Shown here: positions 26,454 through 37,905 of the stretch, one piece after another
Layout of the letters: every line of letters begins with the position of its first letter
Numbering within the stretch: the first letter of the stretch is position 1
Assembly: GCA_024114885.1 (NCBI GenBank)
Contig: CP099431.1
Location: forward strand, 248,001 to 312,000
Origin: Septoria linicola
Lineage: Eukaryota > Ascomycota > Dothideomycetes > Mycosphaerellales > Mycosphaerellaceae
Direction: 5' to 3'
Length of the DNA: 64,000 nt
The notes under the pieces: generated by a model
What the model was told of the DNA's origin: nothing
Databases searched by the model: none
Seen by the model: the letters and a program-made list of their open reading frames with translations, nothing else
Program-made: the position numbers and the translations under genes

Positions 26454-28376
26454 GTAGTAGCTTTACTAATCTAAAGAAAGATAGTTAGTTAGTTATATAG
26501 AGTAAGATATAGGAATCTAAGAGCTATTCTTAGAGTAATAACTTACTTTTAGCCTTAACTATAGAATAGGCTAACTTATCTTAATTATTATTATTTTCTA
26601 ATAGGGAATTATTATTACTTCTAGAACTAGAATAAGTTCTAGAATTAGAACTAGAACTAGACTTCTAGGCTAGAAATCCTTTCTTTAGAAGCTTTCTAGA
26701 CTTTTGTATTCTCTAAAGCTACTTATCTATTCTCTAAATAGCCTTCTTTAGCTTATTATATAATAATAACTTATAGATAGCTTTCTTAATATATCTAGTA
26801 TTCTTTAGTAAAAGAGATCTTCTTACTTTCTCTCTAAGAGATAATCTCTAAGGATCTTTCTAATTCTTAGTACTATTCCTCTACTAGGATAGTTTCTTAA
26901 TAGTAGAGAGGTTAGAATAATCTTTTAACTAGTACTTCTCTTTCGTATAAAGCTAGTATATTAGTAGAGACTTTCCTTAGTAGAGCTATCTAGAATAGAA
27001 TATAGCTAAACCTATATCTATTCTATCTAGATTATTACTTACCTCTTAAGACTTAAGTAGAAGAAGAATAGTATCTATATCTAAGAATACTTAAGTTATA
27101 ATAGTATCCTTAGCTACTTAGTATAATATTAGTAGAGATTAGAGAAGATATTTTAGTCTCTTTTCTTAGCTCTAGTAGTAAGTTTCCTAAGAATTAATCT
27201 TAGTAATCCTCTTATCTAGGCTTCTAAGATATCTATATACTTCTCTAATTATCTTATTAGGTAATATCCTATATATAATAAACTACTTAATTAGACCTAT
27301 AGTATAGGACTTTAGGACTCTATTATACTTATTCTAGAGAACTACCTATATCTTAGCTATAAATATAGTAATATACTATATCTCTAGCTCTATCTTATTA
27401 TCTTTACTAATACTATATCTAATACTAAACCTATATACTATATTATCTTTAAGAAGTATTAACTCTAAGTAATATATATCTAGAGACTAGTATTCTACTA
27501 AACTATATATAGGTTCTCTCTAATAATTAGTTAGCTAATTACCTAGAACTAGTCCTTTTCTTCTAGCTTATCTATCTATAGCCTAAACTATTTCTTCTAG
27601 TTAGTTCTATCTAGGATTAGAATCCTTTAGCTCTTCTTATCTTCTTAGTTTATTATAGAAATAAGTAAATAGAATAAATAATTAGTAGAATACTTTAGAC
27701 TAACTAAGGATTCTATAGAAGAGTAATTTCTTATAGTAGAGAGACTAGCTCTAAAAGATAAAGATTCCTCGTATAAGGAAAATTACTAAGACTTAGATCT
27801 TTCTCTCTTAGTAGAGTTTCTACTACTAGGTAGTAGAAAAGCTAAGTAGCCTCTTCTAACTCTAGTAATACTAGGTATAATAGTAGAGAACTAGGTAGGT
27901 ATTACTAAAGTAGGAATATACTACTATCTTATAGAGATCTTTACTAACTTATATACTACTAGGTATAAACTAGCTTCGTTAGTAATATAGTTAGAGAAAC
28001 TTCTAGGCCTTAAATATTTTCTATAAACTATAAGAGATATAACTAACCTATACTAATATAGGTAACTTCTATTTAGTATATAAACTCGGGCTTATAACCT
28101 ATTAAAAGTAGAGGGCGTATTAGATACTATATAATATTAAGAAGAGTATAGCGTAGTAAAGAAGAATAGAATATTAATCTTAAACTATCTTACGTATATA
28201 GTATAGTAGTAATATACTAGGAACTAAATATAAAGTTAATTAAGTTAGTTATCTAAGAAGAGAAGAAAGAGAAGTAAGATATACCTCTTACTAAGCCTTA
28301 GGTAGATACCTTAGGTATCTAGAACTATACTTAAATATCTATATCTAGACTAACTATCTAGAATATATTCTTAATA
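26454..28376 (-). mobile_element. Copia element F, 5' fragment
   Basis: Corresponds to about 21614-23532 of copy B (5' internal part plus 5' LTR). The rest of the element and its 3' LTR are missing, so it is truncated, not merely interrupted. Heavily RIP-mutated. No target duplication can be assigned. Confidence 0.85.
28100..28376 (-). repeat. 5' LTR of copia F
   Basis: 277 bp, homologous to the other copia LTRs in the window, in the fully RIP-mutated form. The primer site before it reads GGTTATAAGCCCGAG on the minus strand. Confidence 0.88.
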
Positions 28377-30640
28377 AAAGTTAGTATAAGCTATAATCTA
28401 GAATATATATTAACTAAATATAAGGCTCGATACGACTATATAGTAAGTCTAGTACTAAGCGAGTACCTTTATAGTACTTACTCTAGCTTTTACGAAGCTT
28501 ACTCCTAGCTATAGAAAGCTTATACTTAGCTCTATAGAGCTTACTCTTACTTCTATAGAGCTTACTCTTATAGAGTTTACTCTACGTAGCTATAGAAGGA
28601 TATACTAGTAGTCTGTCCTTAATAGATTATATCTAATAGTTAGAACTTATAAGAGAATTCCTTACTACCTAAGGCTAAAGTTCGTAGTCGTATATTATAA
28701 CGAGGAGACGTATAATCGTAGTAAGTAGGATATATAGTACGCTATATTACTACCGACCGCTAGCTTCGTATAAGCGAATTAAGTATAAATATACTTATAG
28801 TAGACGTATATAATAGAGGCGATAATTCTATAAGATCCTAAATAAAGAATATTATATATAAAGAGTATATTACTAATAGCTCTAGCGCGTTTATTATCGT
28901 ATAGGTTATATAGCTAATATCTTAGTAGTAGAATTATAGAGGTAGGTAGAGCTAGCTATTTCGACCTTTAAGAAGTCCTAGTAACCTCTATAGTAACTAT
29001 ATAGTAGCTTAATATTAGAACGAGTAGAATTTAGTTCTATATTCTTTAATAGTCTAGCCTAGTCGCTTCTATTACTCCTATATTATCGCGAACTATAAGT
29101 ATAAGCTAGTATAAGTATATACGAAAGATACGTTAAAGTAGTAACCTTTTCTATAGCGATACTCGAATAGAGGCTAATAGAAGGCTATACTATCGATTAG
29201 ATATAGATAAGTATTATATAATAGTTTAAGCTAATACTAGATTAGCTCTATATAAGTAGTACTAGAATCGCTAAAGCTACTAATAGGAGTCTATAGTAAG
29301 AGTTAGACGTAGACTAGTATTATATAAGATAGGTAGTATTTTTAATAATAGTCTCTATAGGTATACTACTACTAGTATACGTAGCTAAATAGAAATATAG
29401 AGGTTTTAAAATAATATATATATCTCTCGAGATAGCTACTATCTAGAAGCTACCTATACTATATATACTCTAGCTATAGTAACTCGTACTATATAGGTAG
29501 TACGTTTATAGATCTCGAGAGTAGCTAAAAGAGAGGTATAGCGCTAAAGTAAGTAGCGTACTATCTAGTTCTTACTATCTATTCGATTAGCTAGTACGCT
29601 ACTCTAACTAGAAGTAGTAGACTAGATATAGTTTTATAGTATTCCTACTAAGATTAGTAGTATCGTACTAAATAAAGCCTAGAGAGAATAGTAGGAAGAT
29701 ATCTTTCTAGCTAAATAAATAACTCTATAGTAGAGAAAAGATATAAAGATCTACTACGAATCTATTCTATAGACTTAGTACTCGTTTCTACTATATTCTC
29801 TATAAGGCTATCTTCGAAATTAAGTATATTATTAATCTAGTTCGTTAAGATTAGCGCCTTAATAGAAAGTAATTTCGATATAAGACTAACGATATCTTTA
29901 GCTACCTAATAATAGTAACTTTTCCTAGAACTATTACTAAGGCTTAGGAAGAGCGAAGAGTAAAGATCGAGAGAGTAACGACTAAATAACCTATATTCTA
30001 TAGGCGACTACTACCTAGGTCTTAGGTAAATATCTATCGTAATCTATAATATCTTATATAAGGCGTACTATTATATCTATTTATAATTTCTTTTCTAGGT
30101 TCTAATTACGATCTATAGTAGTAGCTATATTATTAGCCTCTATAACCTACTTATTATTTAACTCTAAGACCTTAGTATCTATTATTTTCTTACTTATATA
30201 ATATAACCTTCGTTACCTACGCTATCTTTAATAAGCGCCGATAGCTCCCTCTCTAGAGTATTATTATAGCTTACTAGCGATATATTAGTCCTATCTTACT
30301 AGTAAAGTAGCGCGTTCTTTAAGCTAGCTCTATCTATAGTTATCGTTCTAGCTAGCGCTATATTAGTGCTCGCTATACTTGTATTTGCCCTACTAGAGTC
30401 GAAGCTCTTACTATTATACTAATAGATAATTTAGTTTCCTAGTTATTACTTTTCTACTACTACCTAGTAACTATCGTCTACGGAATCGTAATACCTAGAG
30501 AGTAACTAGTCTCGAGATCCTTACTAGTATATTCGCTAATATTCTATAAGTATAACCTAATCGTACGTAGATAGTATATACTTTAATTAATTCTACTTGT
30601 CGCTAGTATACGAGAAGTTATATTAGGAGTGTTCTCGTGT
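28377..30640 (+). other. RIP-degraded segment of unknown origin
   Basis: AT-rich, TpA-rich sequence with CpG retained. Plus-strand translation with RIP-type stops ignored gives a long protein-like text from about 28680 to 30600, for example F-V-V-V-Y-Y-N-E-E-T-Y-N-R near 28690. I cannot place it in a family, and it shows no visible match to the other elements here. It could be another transposon's gag or an inactivated duplicated host gene. RIP ends within about 50 bases of 30640. Confidence 0.4.
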
Positions 30641-31800
30641 AGCTAGTCGTGCCGAAGCGTACCTGGCAATAATAATACTCGAGAGCATTTTGATTATTAG
30701 TATCTAACGACTTCCGCAGCCGACCTCTCAGATCTATTGTCGATGCCCGAGCTTTATTTGAGCTGAAGCTGGGACTCTTGGCTGGTCTGGTCCAATTGTC
30801 GTATTGCCGTCGCTCCGGGACGTGAAAATCGCACGATCACGCTCACGATATAGATTCGGGCGAGCAATATCCTACATACTCAAAACAGCGCTGGACGGAC
30901 TCCCTGCGCTGATCCCGGTAAGTCGCCAAGACACATCCAAAACAGTTGTGGACACGCATTGAGTCTGCATGTCAATATGACCAGCGACGCGGAACCAATT
31001 GACGACCTGATCGGGTTCGCGATGACGGAGAATGGCTCGTGTGGGAGCGGGTCGATGATCGAGGACGCGGACGAGGTGCAGATTGCAAGCCAAAACATAG
31101 ACAAAGTGGTAATGGAGCTAGAGTGCTCGACCAAGATGATGATGGTGGCCATGTGCAAGGGAATGGCCAGGTTGAGGTGGTGGTCTTGATCTTGAAGTAG
31201 ATGACCTTGTAGCTCATAAGCAAGGATGAAGTTGGGACCAGGTTGACATTTTAATCCTTGACAACCAAGCTGACCTGCGTGAGTCGATAGAAGTCTGAGT
31301 CTTGAGCAGTATTGTGAATTGAATGATCTTCCGAGATCCTGAAAGCGTCCATCTACCATTCCCCTTCGCGACGGAGCGCGTGAGCTTGCACAAGGGGACA
31401 TCACCGCCAATACCTCGTACATGCACACGATTAGATCCATCCAGTTCTGCAAAGTGGCGTCTGATTCCGTCTCCCGCTTCGTGCTGGTGTTGATCACGAG
31501 GTCCCTTCATAATTCCCGCGTTCTGGGCGTTGTTCATCCTAATTAAGCTCTTCTCCAGGCTGTTGTCGTTGACTAACGGAGCACGCGTAGTCGCGTTTTA
31601 ATCTTGAATAATCTTGATAATGTTTCGAGAGTCGTGGTTTTGATACGTGTACACACTCGAGTGCACTTATACGGTGTGTCCTATAGGCCGTAGTCTCGCT
31701 TCATTATAGTCGGGATCAGGCCACGATCATGCCAAAACTTGAACTTCACCTCAGATTCGTGGACTTGTTCGCGGATATATTAGGTGAGGACGGCAGCTCG
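30641..31800. other. Left edge of the gene island, no firm gene
   Basis: Balanced base composition resumes here. Short open stretches exist on both strands. The most protein-like is plus strand 30959-31189, which continues open to the left to about 30852, has a GTAAGT donor-like site at 30918, and contains the text D-A-E-P-I-D-D-L-I-G-F-A. Its start codon would be non-ATG and no complete model can be built. Confidence 0.3.
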
Positions 31801-31971
31801 GTCTAGTTGTGGGGCGTGCTATCGAGGGCGGATTCGCTCTTTATCGTTGTCTTCATCTTGCAGTGGTACCCGATGCCGATCCTCATGTTCTTCTCTGCCT
31901 CCTCGACCGTGACTGGCTTGATCGCGTCGCGGATGGCTTCGGTCTCGACATCGGCATGCTCGCCATCAATC

Positions 31972-32485
31972 TCATGGGACAAGACAGTCTTGCGTGCGGG
32001 TAAGAACGATTTTGGTCATAATTGTGGTAGTGATTATGGTCATAATTGTGGTGGTGATTATGGTCAGCTCGACGGACTCTACTGGAGCTGCTCTGCCTAG
32101 GTCCGATGTCCATAGCAACATAGTTGAAAAGAGCCACATCTGGAAATGGAGTCGGCGAAGTGGAATACAATTCTTGTACTTCTCGTGGCAGGCGGACTGA
32201 TCAAGCGAAAGAGAGGAGCACTTCGGAATAGCTTGAGTCCTGTAGGAATTGCCCGGCGCGACAGGTCCACATGCACCGTAAGTGTCAGCCACCCCAATGC
32301 CTGTAGCACCGCCATTGTGTGTGACCAAGCTGGTTGCCTTCGAGCGGAGTACAGTAACAGGCGGCAGGAGCTGGCGTGTGAACGACGTCGGCTCTGATGG
32401 AGGGTGCGAATGGTGTGTGAAGAGCAAAAGAGCCCACGACACCGTTGCTGGTGTTGCTGACAAAGGCTACAACCCAATCTCGCAT
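31972..32485 (-). CDS. Tentative two-exon orphan gene
   Basis: Weak candidate. An ATG at 32485 opens a short exon (M-R-D-W-V-V-A-F-V-S). If a 49-base intron is removed (GTGTCG donor in the N-G-V codons, CATCAG acceptor), the frame joins a 150-codon minus-strand stretch that reads naturally (T-H-N-G-G-A-T-G-I-G-V-A, four cysteines). No clear branch site is seen, so this is a guess. The C-terminus is coded by a 24-bp tandem repeat (32014-32061), giving repeated Thr/Ile. No signal peptide or known domain is seen. Open stretches on the plus strand overlap it, and the segment may be non-coding. Confidence 0.25.
32014..32061. repeat. Two-unit 24-bp tandem repeat
   Basis: Two adjacent 24-base units starting GGTCATAATTGTGGT, differing at one base, followed by a partial third unit (GGTCAG). 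Confidence 0.85.
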
Positions 32486-33141
32486 GTACCATAGACGCAG
32501 TAGAGATCGGCTTAGGATGTCCGGCGCGTGAGCTGGAAGGATTCACTCCTTCCTCAACGCGCTTGCCTCGCGACTTCAGGCTGTTCTTTGGCTTCAGGCT
32601 CCGAACCGATACATGCCGAGACTCAGTTCGTCCTCCAGCCTCGCAGCATCCGCCGTATTCGTCCTCCTGTCCCGAAGCGGCATGCTGAAGTCTTAGTGAA
32701 GCCAGTTCCATTCAGGTTGACCACGTGATACTCGCGAAGCTGCAACACTTCTTGATTGATTTATAGCTCGGTCGATGTCTCCGGAAGAGTGGCGCACTTT
32801 CGAGACTGAAGCTGCTGGCCAGCGACCTATCAACAGATATCTGAGCCCTTTCATTAAAGAAGGTCTCCGATCCTAGCTCGGCAACCAAGTACCAGGGCGG
32901 ACGCACTCTCATTCCAGATCACTCGGTGAATGGCGGTTCGGCAACGGTATCCTGCGCAGAAACGAAGCGCGGAAAGTCGTCTAGGCAAACGGAGGTGGCC
33001 GAGAGCAATCGTAAGTCTTCCAGATAAAGTCTGACGGCACATTTAGTATGCAGTTGCCCCAGCAGACAGATGCTAATAGCCATAATCCCGGCCAAGGAGC
33101 TCTCTCGCGAGGTTTTCCGCTCGCATGTCTTCTTCGGCGTT

Positions 33142-33712
33142 CTAGGCCAATTGCATATCTTCAAAGCGTGGGACCAGCTCGGTATCGATGCCTTCGTTGA
33201 CTCTTTGCTGATAAGGTGGTGATTTCGAATCGTACTCGATAGGGCAGTACCCGAGACATATGCCGCCAGTCCCAGGTGGCTGCTGAGCAACAAGGAACAG
33301 GTCTGTATGTCTTCCGTTTTGCTTTTTGGCCAGTCTGCAAATGAGGCTTCTGTAGCGCGGTGGCTTCGTGGTCTTGGCTTCATCATTGTCCTCAGAGTCA
33401 TCGTCGTGCTCTGAATGTGGCCGGGAATCGCCGTCTACTTTCAAGTGAATCATGGCAAAGGCTGTCTGAGTCGCGTGCACCTGCGCATCGCCATAGAGCC
33501 TCATTCGGTTGTGTCGTAGAGGCCGGATCGCGATTGGCGGGAAGCATCGCTTCGATAGCGGCCGCTTCATGCCCGGCGTTGCGTAATTTGCTCATGTTCC
33601 CCACGGCGATACACCAGTTGTCGTCCAGGAACTTGCTGGCTTCGAGCTCCAGATTCCGGATGCGCAGGGACTGCGTGGAGTTGTTCGTTGCGAGTTCTCG
33701 GTCCTGTCGCAT
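33142..33712 (-). CDS. Orphan protein, two exons, 174 aa
   Basis: Exon 1 is 33712-33481 (ATG at 33712, 232 nt) and exon 2 is 33434-33142 (stop TAG). Removing the 46-base intron 33480-33435 (GTGCAC...AAAGTAG) joins two protein-like frames exactly in phase. That is the main support, because neither frame alone is open across both parts. The product is hydrophilic, with an N-terminal helical part rich in Asn, Leu and Glu and then an acidic patch (E-H-D-D-D-S-E-D-N-D-E). The C-terminal part has Gly-Thr-Gly-Gly and ends D-M-Q-L-A. No membrane segment or signal peptide. The intron is near the lower size limit for fungi, so upstream exons or another splice are possible. Confidence 0.5.
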
Positions 33713-33883
33713 GAGTTGTCTGCCGAGTCAGTAAACGAAGAACTTTGTCGAGCCTTAATCTCGTGCGTATGGCCGGACGCAGTGGATGTACGTGCGGAAC
33801 GCAGCGGAGAGTGCATCTCATACCAATGTGTAGTCGAGGATATGCAAGACGGGAGCGAGGCCACTAGATTCAGCCAGAGGTCT

Positions 33884-34125
33884 TGGCACTAAACCTTGCA
33901 CCAGCTTGCGTTGTCGAATCACCAGCAAATGACGCAGAAAGCAGCTGGGCTACCAACTTGAGTAAGTCGGACGAGATGGAAGCCACTCCCGATGTGATTA
34001 TTGCCAGTGAACTAACGCGACTTCGCCGAGTGCGACGACTCGTACAGCACGCACAGCTTGCCGCAAAGACTAGACGCCTGCAAGGACGAGCGGCTGCCAT
34101 AAACGCGACCAGTGTGAGCGCGTGA
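33884..34125 (+). CDS. Possible 3' exon of an unmodelled plus-strand gene
   Basis: Open 79-codon stretch without an ATG near its start, ending at 34125. It reads as an acidic segment (S-K-S-D-E-M-E-A-T-P-D-V) followed by an Arg/Leu-rich helix (R-L-R-R-V-R-R-L), resembling a basic DNA-binding or coiled-coil helix. The stretch just upstream (33735-33890) is open in another frame, and several AG sites could link them. The opposite strand is also open here. Not recognised. Confidence 0.2.
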
Positions 34126-34775
34126 AGGTGCACGAGAACACTCCCTTCGTTGGCCAACCGGCGCGAGAGCCAGCAGCAGGCAGCTTCGAGCGACCTGGCA
34201 TTGTCCATCTTTCTGCAAGAGCAACGTGCTAGTGAAGGCAGGCTCGTGGCGACCCAAACTCACTTACGGTGAGTGCCAGCCACACAGGATTTGTCCTGAC
34301 GCCTCCGTGTTTGCGGTCGTGAGCCCCTCCTCGCCCTCCTTGCCCTCTTCGCCGTCATCGCACTCATTGCCCTTATCTTCCTAATCTTCCTCACCTTCCT
34401 CCTTATCCAAATCGTCCAAGTCGTCCTTCCTCGCTGTATAATGAGTGCTTATTTGACTTCAAGGTGCTCTACATAATGGCATCGTGATAAAAGCACACGA
34501 AAATTTCCCTCCTCAAAGTCGTCCTCGCGCTCGACTTGATGGCAATCCTGTTTCAACTTCTCAAAGTTCACGAACATCTCTTATCCTGCCTCGAATGTTG
34601 GACCAGGAAGCTCGATTTGACGTCTTGCTCGGCTTGGCGTCAGCATTAGGCGTTCCTGGAGGAGGTGGCCACAGATGTCGCATTAGTGACAATCCGACTA
34701 CAGCGGGAAGGTGACAGACGTCTGCTGACCCGTACTATGTCCAACGTCTTTCTTCCTTGAGACGGACGACTGCTG
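34126..34775. other. Gap with a polypyrimidine tract, no gene
   Basis: No supportable gene. Positions 34323-34435 form a strongly pyrimidine-rich run built of CTCC/CTTC/CCTT words. The plus frame A-L-L-A-L-F-A-V-I-A-L-I-A-L-I-F reads like a membrane helix by composition, but it has no ATG or gene context. Confidence 0.5.
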
Positions 34776-35141
34776 CTAATTGAGCGCTGCTGCCAGCTCT
34801 TCCGTTGCTGTCGTGGAGTCGAGTTCTCTGGTCAAATTGAGAGATTGGCGTACCTCTTCGCACGTAGGGAGGAGACGTTGTTGCACGTCGAGCCGTGCAG
34901 CAAGACGCGGGATCATCTCATCTAGAGAGAACAGATTGGACCGTTGAGGCTGCCTCGCGCGCAGATGTGACACACCGCGCACAACATGTTCGCCGAAAGT
35001 TAGTGCGCGGGCATGGCCGTAGGATCCTTGCCCTGGAGATAGTTCTAGCTGTGTTGATATTACATACCGGTAAGATGAACATTCCTCGCGTCGTCGCACA
35101 ACATCTACAACCACCACAAGTATCTGATTATTATACACCAT
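34776..35141 (-). CDS. Orphan protein, 121 aa or less if spliced
   Basis: ATG at 35141 (context ATCATGG), stop at 34776. The C-terminal 60 residues read as a convincing helical protein (L-D-E-M-I-P-R-L-A-A-R-L, then L-L-P-T-C-E-E-V-R-Q-S-L-N-L). A GTATGT donor at 35067 and an acceptor AG at 34955-34954 would remove 114 bases in frame, with a CTAAC branch-like site between them, so spliced and unspliced forms keep the same end. The gene is divergent from 35198, with only 56 bases between the two start codons. Function unknown. Confidence 0.4.
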   Translation of the reverse strand: MVYNNQILVVVVDVVRRREECSSYRYVISTQLELSPGQGSYGHARALTFGEHVVRGVSHLRARQPQRSNLFSLDEMIPRLAARLDVQQRLLPTCEEVRQSLNLTRELDSTTATEELAAALN

Positions 35142-35197
35142 GATCGTCTCTCATTTACTTGCCGCTCTTCACGGGACTGCAGAGGCGTGCTCCCACC

Positions 35198-37253
35198 ATG
35201 CGCCCTCGCTTTCGCTTTCCCAGCCTGCCAGCCATTGACCCTCACCAAGATGGCGCGAAGAGTACCGATGGCTTCCGACTGTGGTTTCGTCTGCTCGCCG
35301 ACTCGATCACTCATCTCGTCGCTGGCCACGATGATCGCGACGACCCTTTGCAGCTGGCCGCCTGCCGACAGTGGCATCGCGAGCTCAGGCCTGCACCAAG
35401 CCACGTCGCTGCTGCCATCAGCGCTGTGCTGGCGCCCACCATCCTCGCTGTGGCCACACTCTTCTGGCTCATGCTGCTCCGCCGTCCGCTGCACGTCCCC
35501 GCAGCTGTAGTAGATCGCACCACCCACTACGACGACGGCGGCGGCGACGACGAATACTGGAATAGCACGAGCCTTCACAGCCGACGCGCTGTAAATGGCC
35601 ACATCCTGTGGCTGTCGCAACTGGCGCCCCAGTACTCGTTGGCATGGCTTACGGAGCTGCCACAGCAAAGCTGCGCTCTGCGCCCGCAGATCCACTGGTC
35701 CGTCAGCGATGCCACGTCGGTCATCGAAGACGTGGAAAGGACTGCATCGAGCGCTGCTGCGTCTGTGGAATCCGTGTGGTGCGGCGATTGCTGGGCAGCG
35801 GGCAGTACTGGCACAATGGCAGCGCTGAATGGGCATCTGGAACGTCTTCGCGGGTTTGGGGACACACACTCAAGTGCGGACTCAGCCACGTGGTCGTCGA
35901 GCTGGTGGCACCGAGACGCGTTGACCTTCAAGGAGCGACGTGAGCTGATCGAACTGCTGCAGAAGGTTGGGCACGGCCTGTCCCCGCTCCTTGATCCTGT
36001 ACCAGCGTTGGTGACAGCCTTCAATGCCACTATCGCTGCACACGCCACGTTAAGTCGCCTACTGGCTCACGAGACTGCCCGGAGGAGACGGGGACCAGCA
36101 TACTCCGCGCACGTATTCTCCTGTCGTGACGAGACACACTGCGACAAAGTTTGGCATCACTTCGCAGAGGCCATATGTCACCTGCGTGCTTGGCTCGACT
36201 TTGTCGAGGTCAACCTGCTCGTGACTCAACAACGCCTCATGGCTACTGCTGTTCTGGGTAGGCAGGTTGATCGACTCCTTCGAGATTGCATTGCCCGATT
36301 GAAAGATCCCGCAGCCGCCCTGTCTCGTGCGCACGTGCATAAATCACTGGAAGCGGTGGCACAAATCCTGCGCCCCAAGCGAGGCGCCCTTTTCAGTGCC
36401 GGTGAGTTTCGCAGCCTCTTCCTGCTTTGTGTGAGGATCGCTGCTCGGACCATGCTGACATCTCGCCAACGTAGCTGCTCGAGTAGCATTACTTGCGAGC
36501 AAACATTGGGCACATCGTCACGCGGGCCAATCACCGACCCCAAACCTACCGCCTCCGACCTTCATGGACTGCCTCATCGCCCCTTCGTGGCCGCCGCCGG
36601 TGACACGCCCCGTGACCTGGCCCTTTCGTGCCCTTCTCCGCGAGTGTCTTGGCCTGTTGAGGCAACCCCAAGACGTAGTGCTCCCCTGCGACCAGCCCAC
36701 CCCAAGACCCCTGCCAAACCACGCACACATCGTCCGCGAGCCTGATGGAAACGACTGGTCGTGCGCAGATGCTATCAGTCGCAGCTCTGGTAATCAGATG
36801 ATGGGATCGCTCGGAAACGAGTTTGTCGCATTGGACGATAAGAGCAAGCCCGACTGGAGACTGTGGAAGCGAAGACTAAACGGCGAGCGGTGTGTGGCAC
36901 TAGATGAGGTCGTGCAAGTCGAGGAGGGATTTGGTCTGGCCAGACCACGGACAGGTGCGGAAGAGCATCGTATGCCAGACGTCGTGGTCCAGGCAAGTGC
37001 TGCACTGCGCGGTCTCACGTACTGCGTCGAGCTGCCATGGGAAGATCGTGCAGGTCGAGATGTGCAGGTCGAGGACCCTTTCAGCTTGACCCCGTCGATC
37101 TGGGACTTCTGGCGGATTCAAGATGTAGCGGAGTCCCACGGTCTGGGAGGACAGGAGAGCATGTTGTTAAGTCCACAGGAGAGATTCTTAATCGACTGGC
37201 GGCAGGCACGAAAACAGGAACAATATGTAGATCCAGCATGGGATGCTTTGTGA
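35198..37253 (+). CDS. Orphan single-pass membrane protein, two exons, 660 aa
   Basis: Exon 1 is 35198-36401 and exon 2 is 36475-37253. The intron 36402-36474 (73 nt) has GTGAGT, a GCTGAC branch site and GTAG, and removing it joins two long frames exactly. Unspliced, the first frame ends in low-quality proline-rich text. ATG at 35198 sits in CCACCATGC; an in-frame extension upstream lacks ATG. Residues about 70-94 form one strong membrane helix ending in L-R-R. Two N-x-T/S sequons (N-S-T, N-A-T) follow it, suggesting a luminal or extracellular C-terminal region. That region is helical and Trp/His-rich, with a basic R-R-R-R patch and an acidic C-terminus. No known domain. The architecture resembles 42740-44209. 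Confidence 0.75.
36402..36474 (+). other. Intron of the 35198-37253 gene
   Basis: GTGAGT donor, GCTGAC branch site about 17 bases before a GTAG acceptor, 73 bases. The spliced junction stays in frame while the intron itself would shift the frame. Confidence 0.8.
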
Positions 37254-37500
37254 GTCTGTCTGCTAATGTCGCTATGCTGAAATTGGCTGCGAACGCAGTG
37301 CTGCCTGCGATTCAATAGGTAGAACAAGCACACAGACACGCTCTGACAATCGAGCCCTTTTCGTTCGATACCCGAATTGGCCTGCAAGCATGGCTTCGTG
37401 GCAGAGGTGAGATGAGTTGTGCTGCTTCCTCTTGGGAAACCATTTTTCGCACCAAGAACCTGTCATGCTGACCTTGCCAGAATAGCATGAAAAGAAATCA

Positions 37501-37905
37501 TCACATCTGACCTGCTCCACTCGAGTCAACCCTGCGATCCACTCTCCACGGCTGCTTATCATGCCACTCAGGATACACAATAACATACTCAGCATCATCC
37601 TCCGCTTGACTCCAAGATCCGTAGCAGAGCGCTATGACCACAGCGGCTATTGTCAGTAGCACGCACACGCCGATCACGACCGATCGAGGATAGAGACGCA
37701 CGAGGCTCATGAAGTGGGCTGCTGCTGGTCGGCGTTTGCTGGTGCTGCTGCTGCGCGTCGCATCGTCGGCTTTTAGTGCTTGGATCAGGTCGCTTTTGAT
37801 GGCTCTGCCTCTACTACCGCTGCCTTTGATATAGAGGCGTCGGGATTGGCATTCTTGTTCGAGGTCGGGGCAAGTGCGAATTTCGTAGCCTGAGGCCGGT
37901 GTCAT
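37501..37905 (-). CDS. Small membrane protein with a SAP-like motif, 134 aa
   Basis: Single exon, ATG at 37905, stop at 37501. Residues about 13-50 (L-E-Q-E-C-Q-S-R-R-L, then K-S-D-L-I-Q-A-L-K-A-D-D) fit the helix-turn-helix pattern of a SAP motif, normally a DNA/RNA-binding fold of about 35 residues. Residues about 75-96 form a clear membrane helix (V-V-I-G-V-C-V-L-L-T-I-A-A-V-V-I). The tail of about 38 residues is polar. A SAP motif with a membrane anchor suggests a nuclear-envelope protein, by analogy with Heh/Src1-type inner nuclear membrane proteins, but that is inference and the protein is much smaller. It is convergent with the gene ending at 37253. Confidence 0.62.
   Translation of the reverse strand: MTPASGYEIRTCPDLEQECQSRRLYIKGSGSRGRAIKSDLIQALKADDATRSSSTSKRRPAAAHFMSLVRLYPRSVVIGVCVLLTIAAVVIALCYGSWSQAEDDAEYVIVYPEWHDKQPWRVDRRVDSSGAGQM

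Noticed and set aside
26454..28376. Copia F as a complete element
   Set aside because: Only the 5' internal part and one LTR are present; the left edge stops inside the internal region with no second LTR.
1..30640. Possibility of AT-rich mitochondrial DNA, a centromere or a low-complexity virus
   Set aside because: The AT richness comes from CpA-to-TpA change in recognisable LTR elements with LTRs and target duplications; the same families occur in less mutated form in this window.
30872..31537. Four overlapping open stretches on the minus strand (up to 205 codons)
   Set aside because: They overlap in all frames and on both strands, start mostly without ATG in good context, and read as Ser/Pro/Arg-rich shadow translations; no splice joins them into one model.
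33360..33864. Plus-strand 124-codon and minus-strand 84/90-codon frames
   Set aside because: They are antisense or off-frame shadows of the better supported spliced gene 33142-33712 (-), although the first 50 codons of the minus frame from 33864 could be an upstream exon.
35105..36048. Minus-strand open frames of 254 and 157 codons opposite 35198-37253
   Set aside because: Antisense shadows: the plus strand has an intron with good signals, ATG context and a membrane helix, while the minus frames are Arg/Ala/Ser-rich with poor composition.
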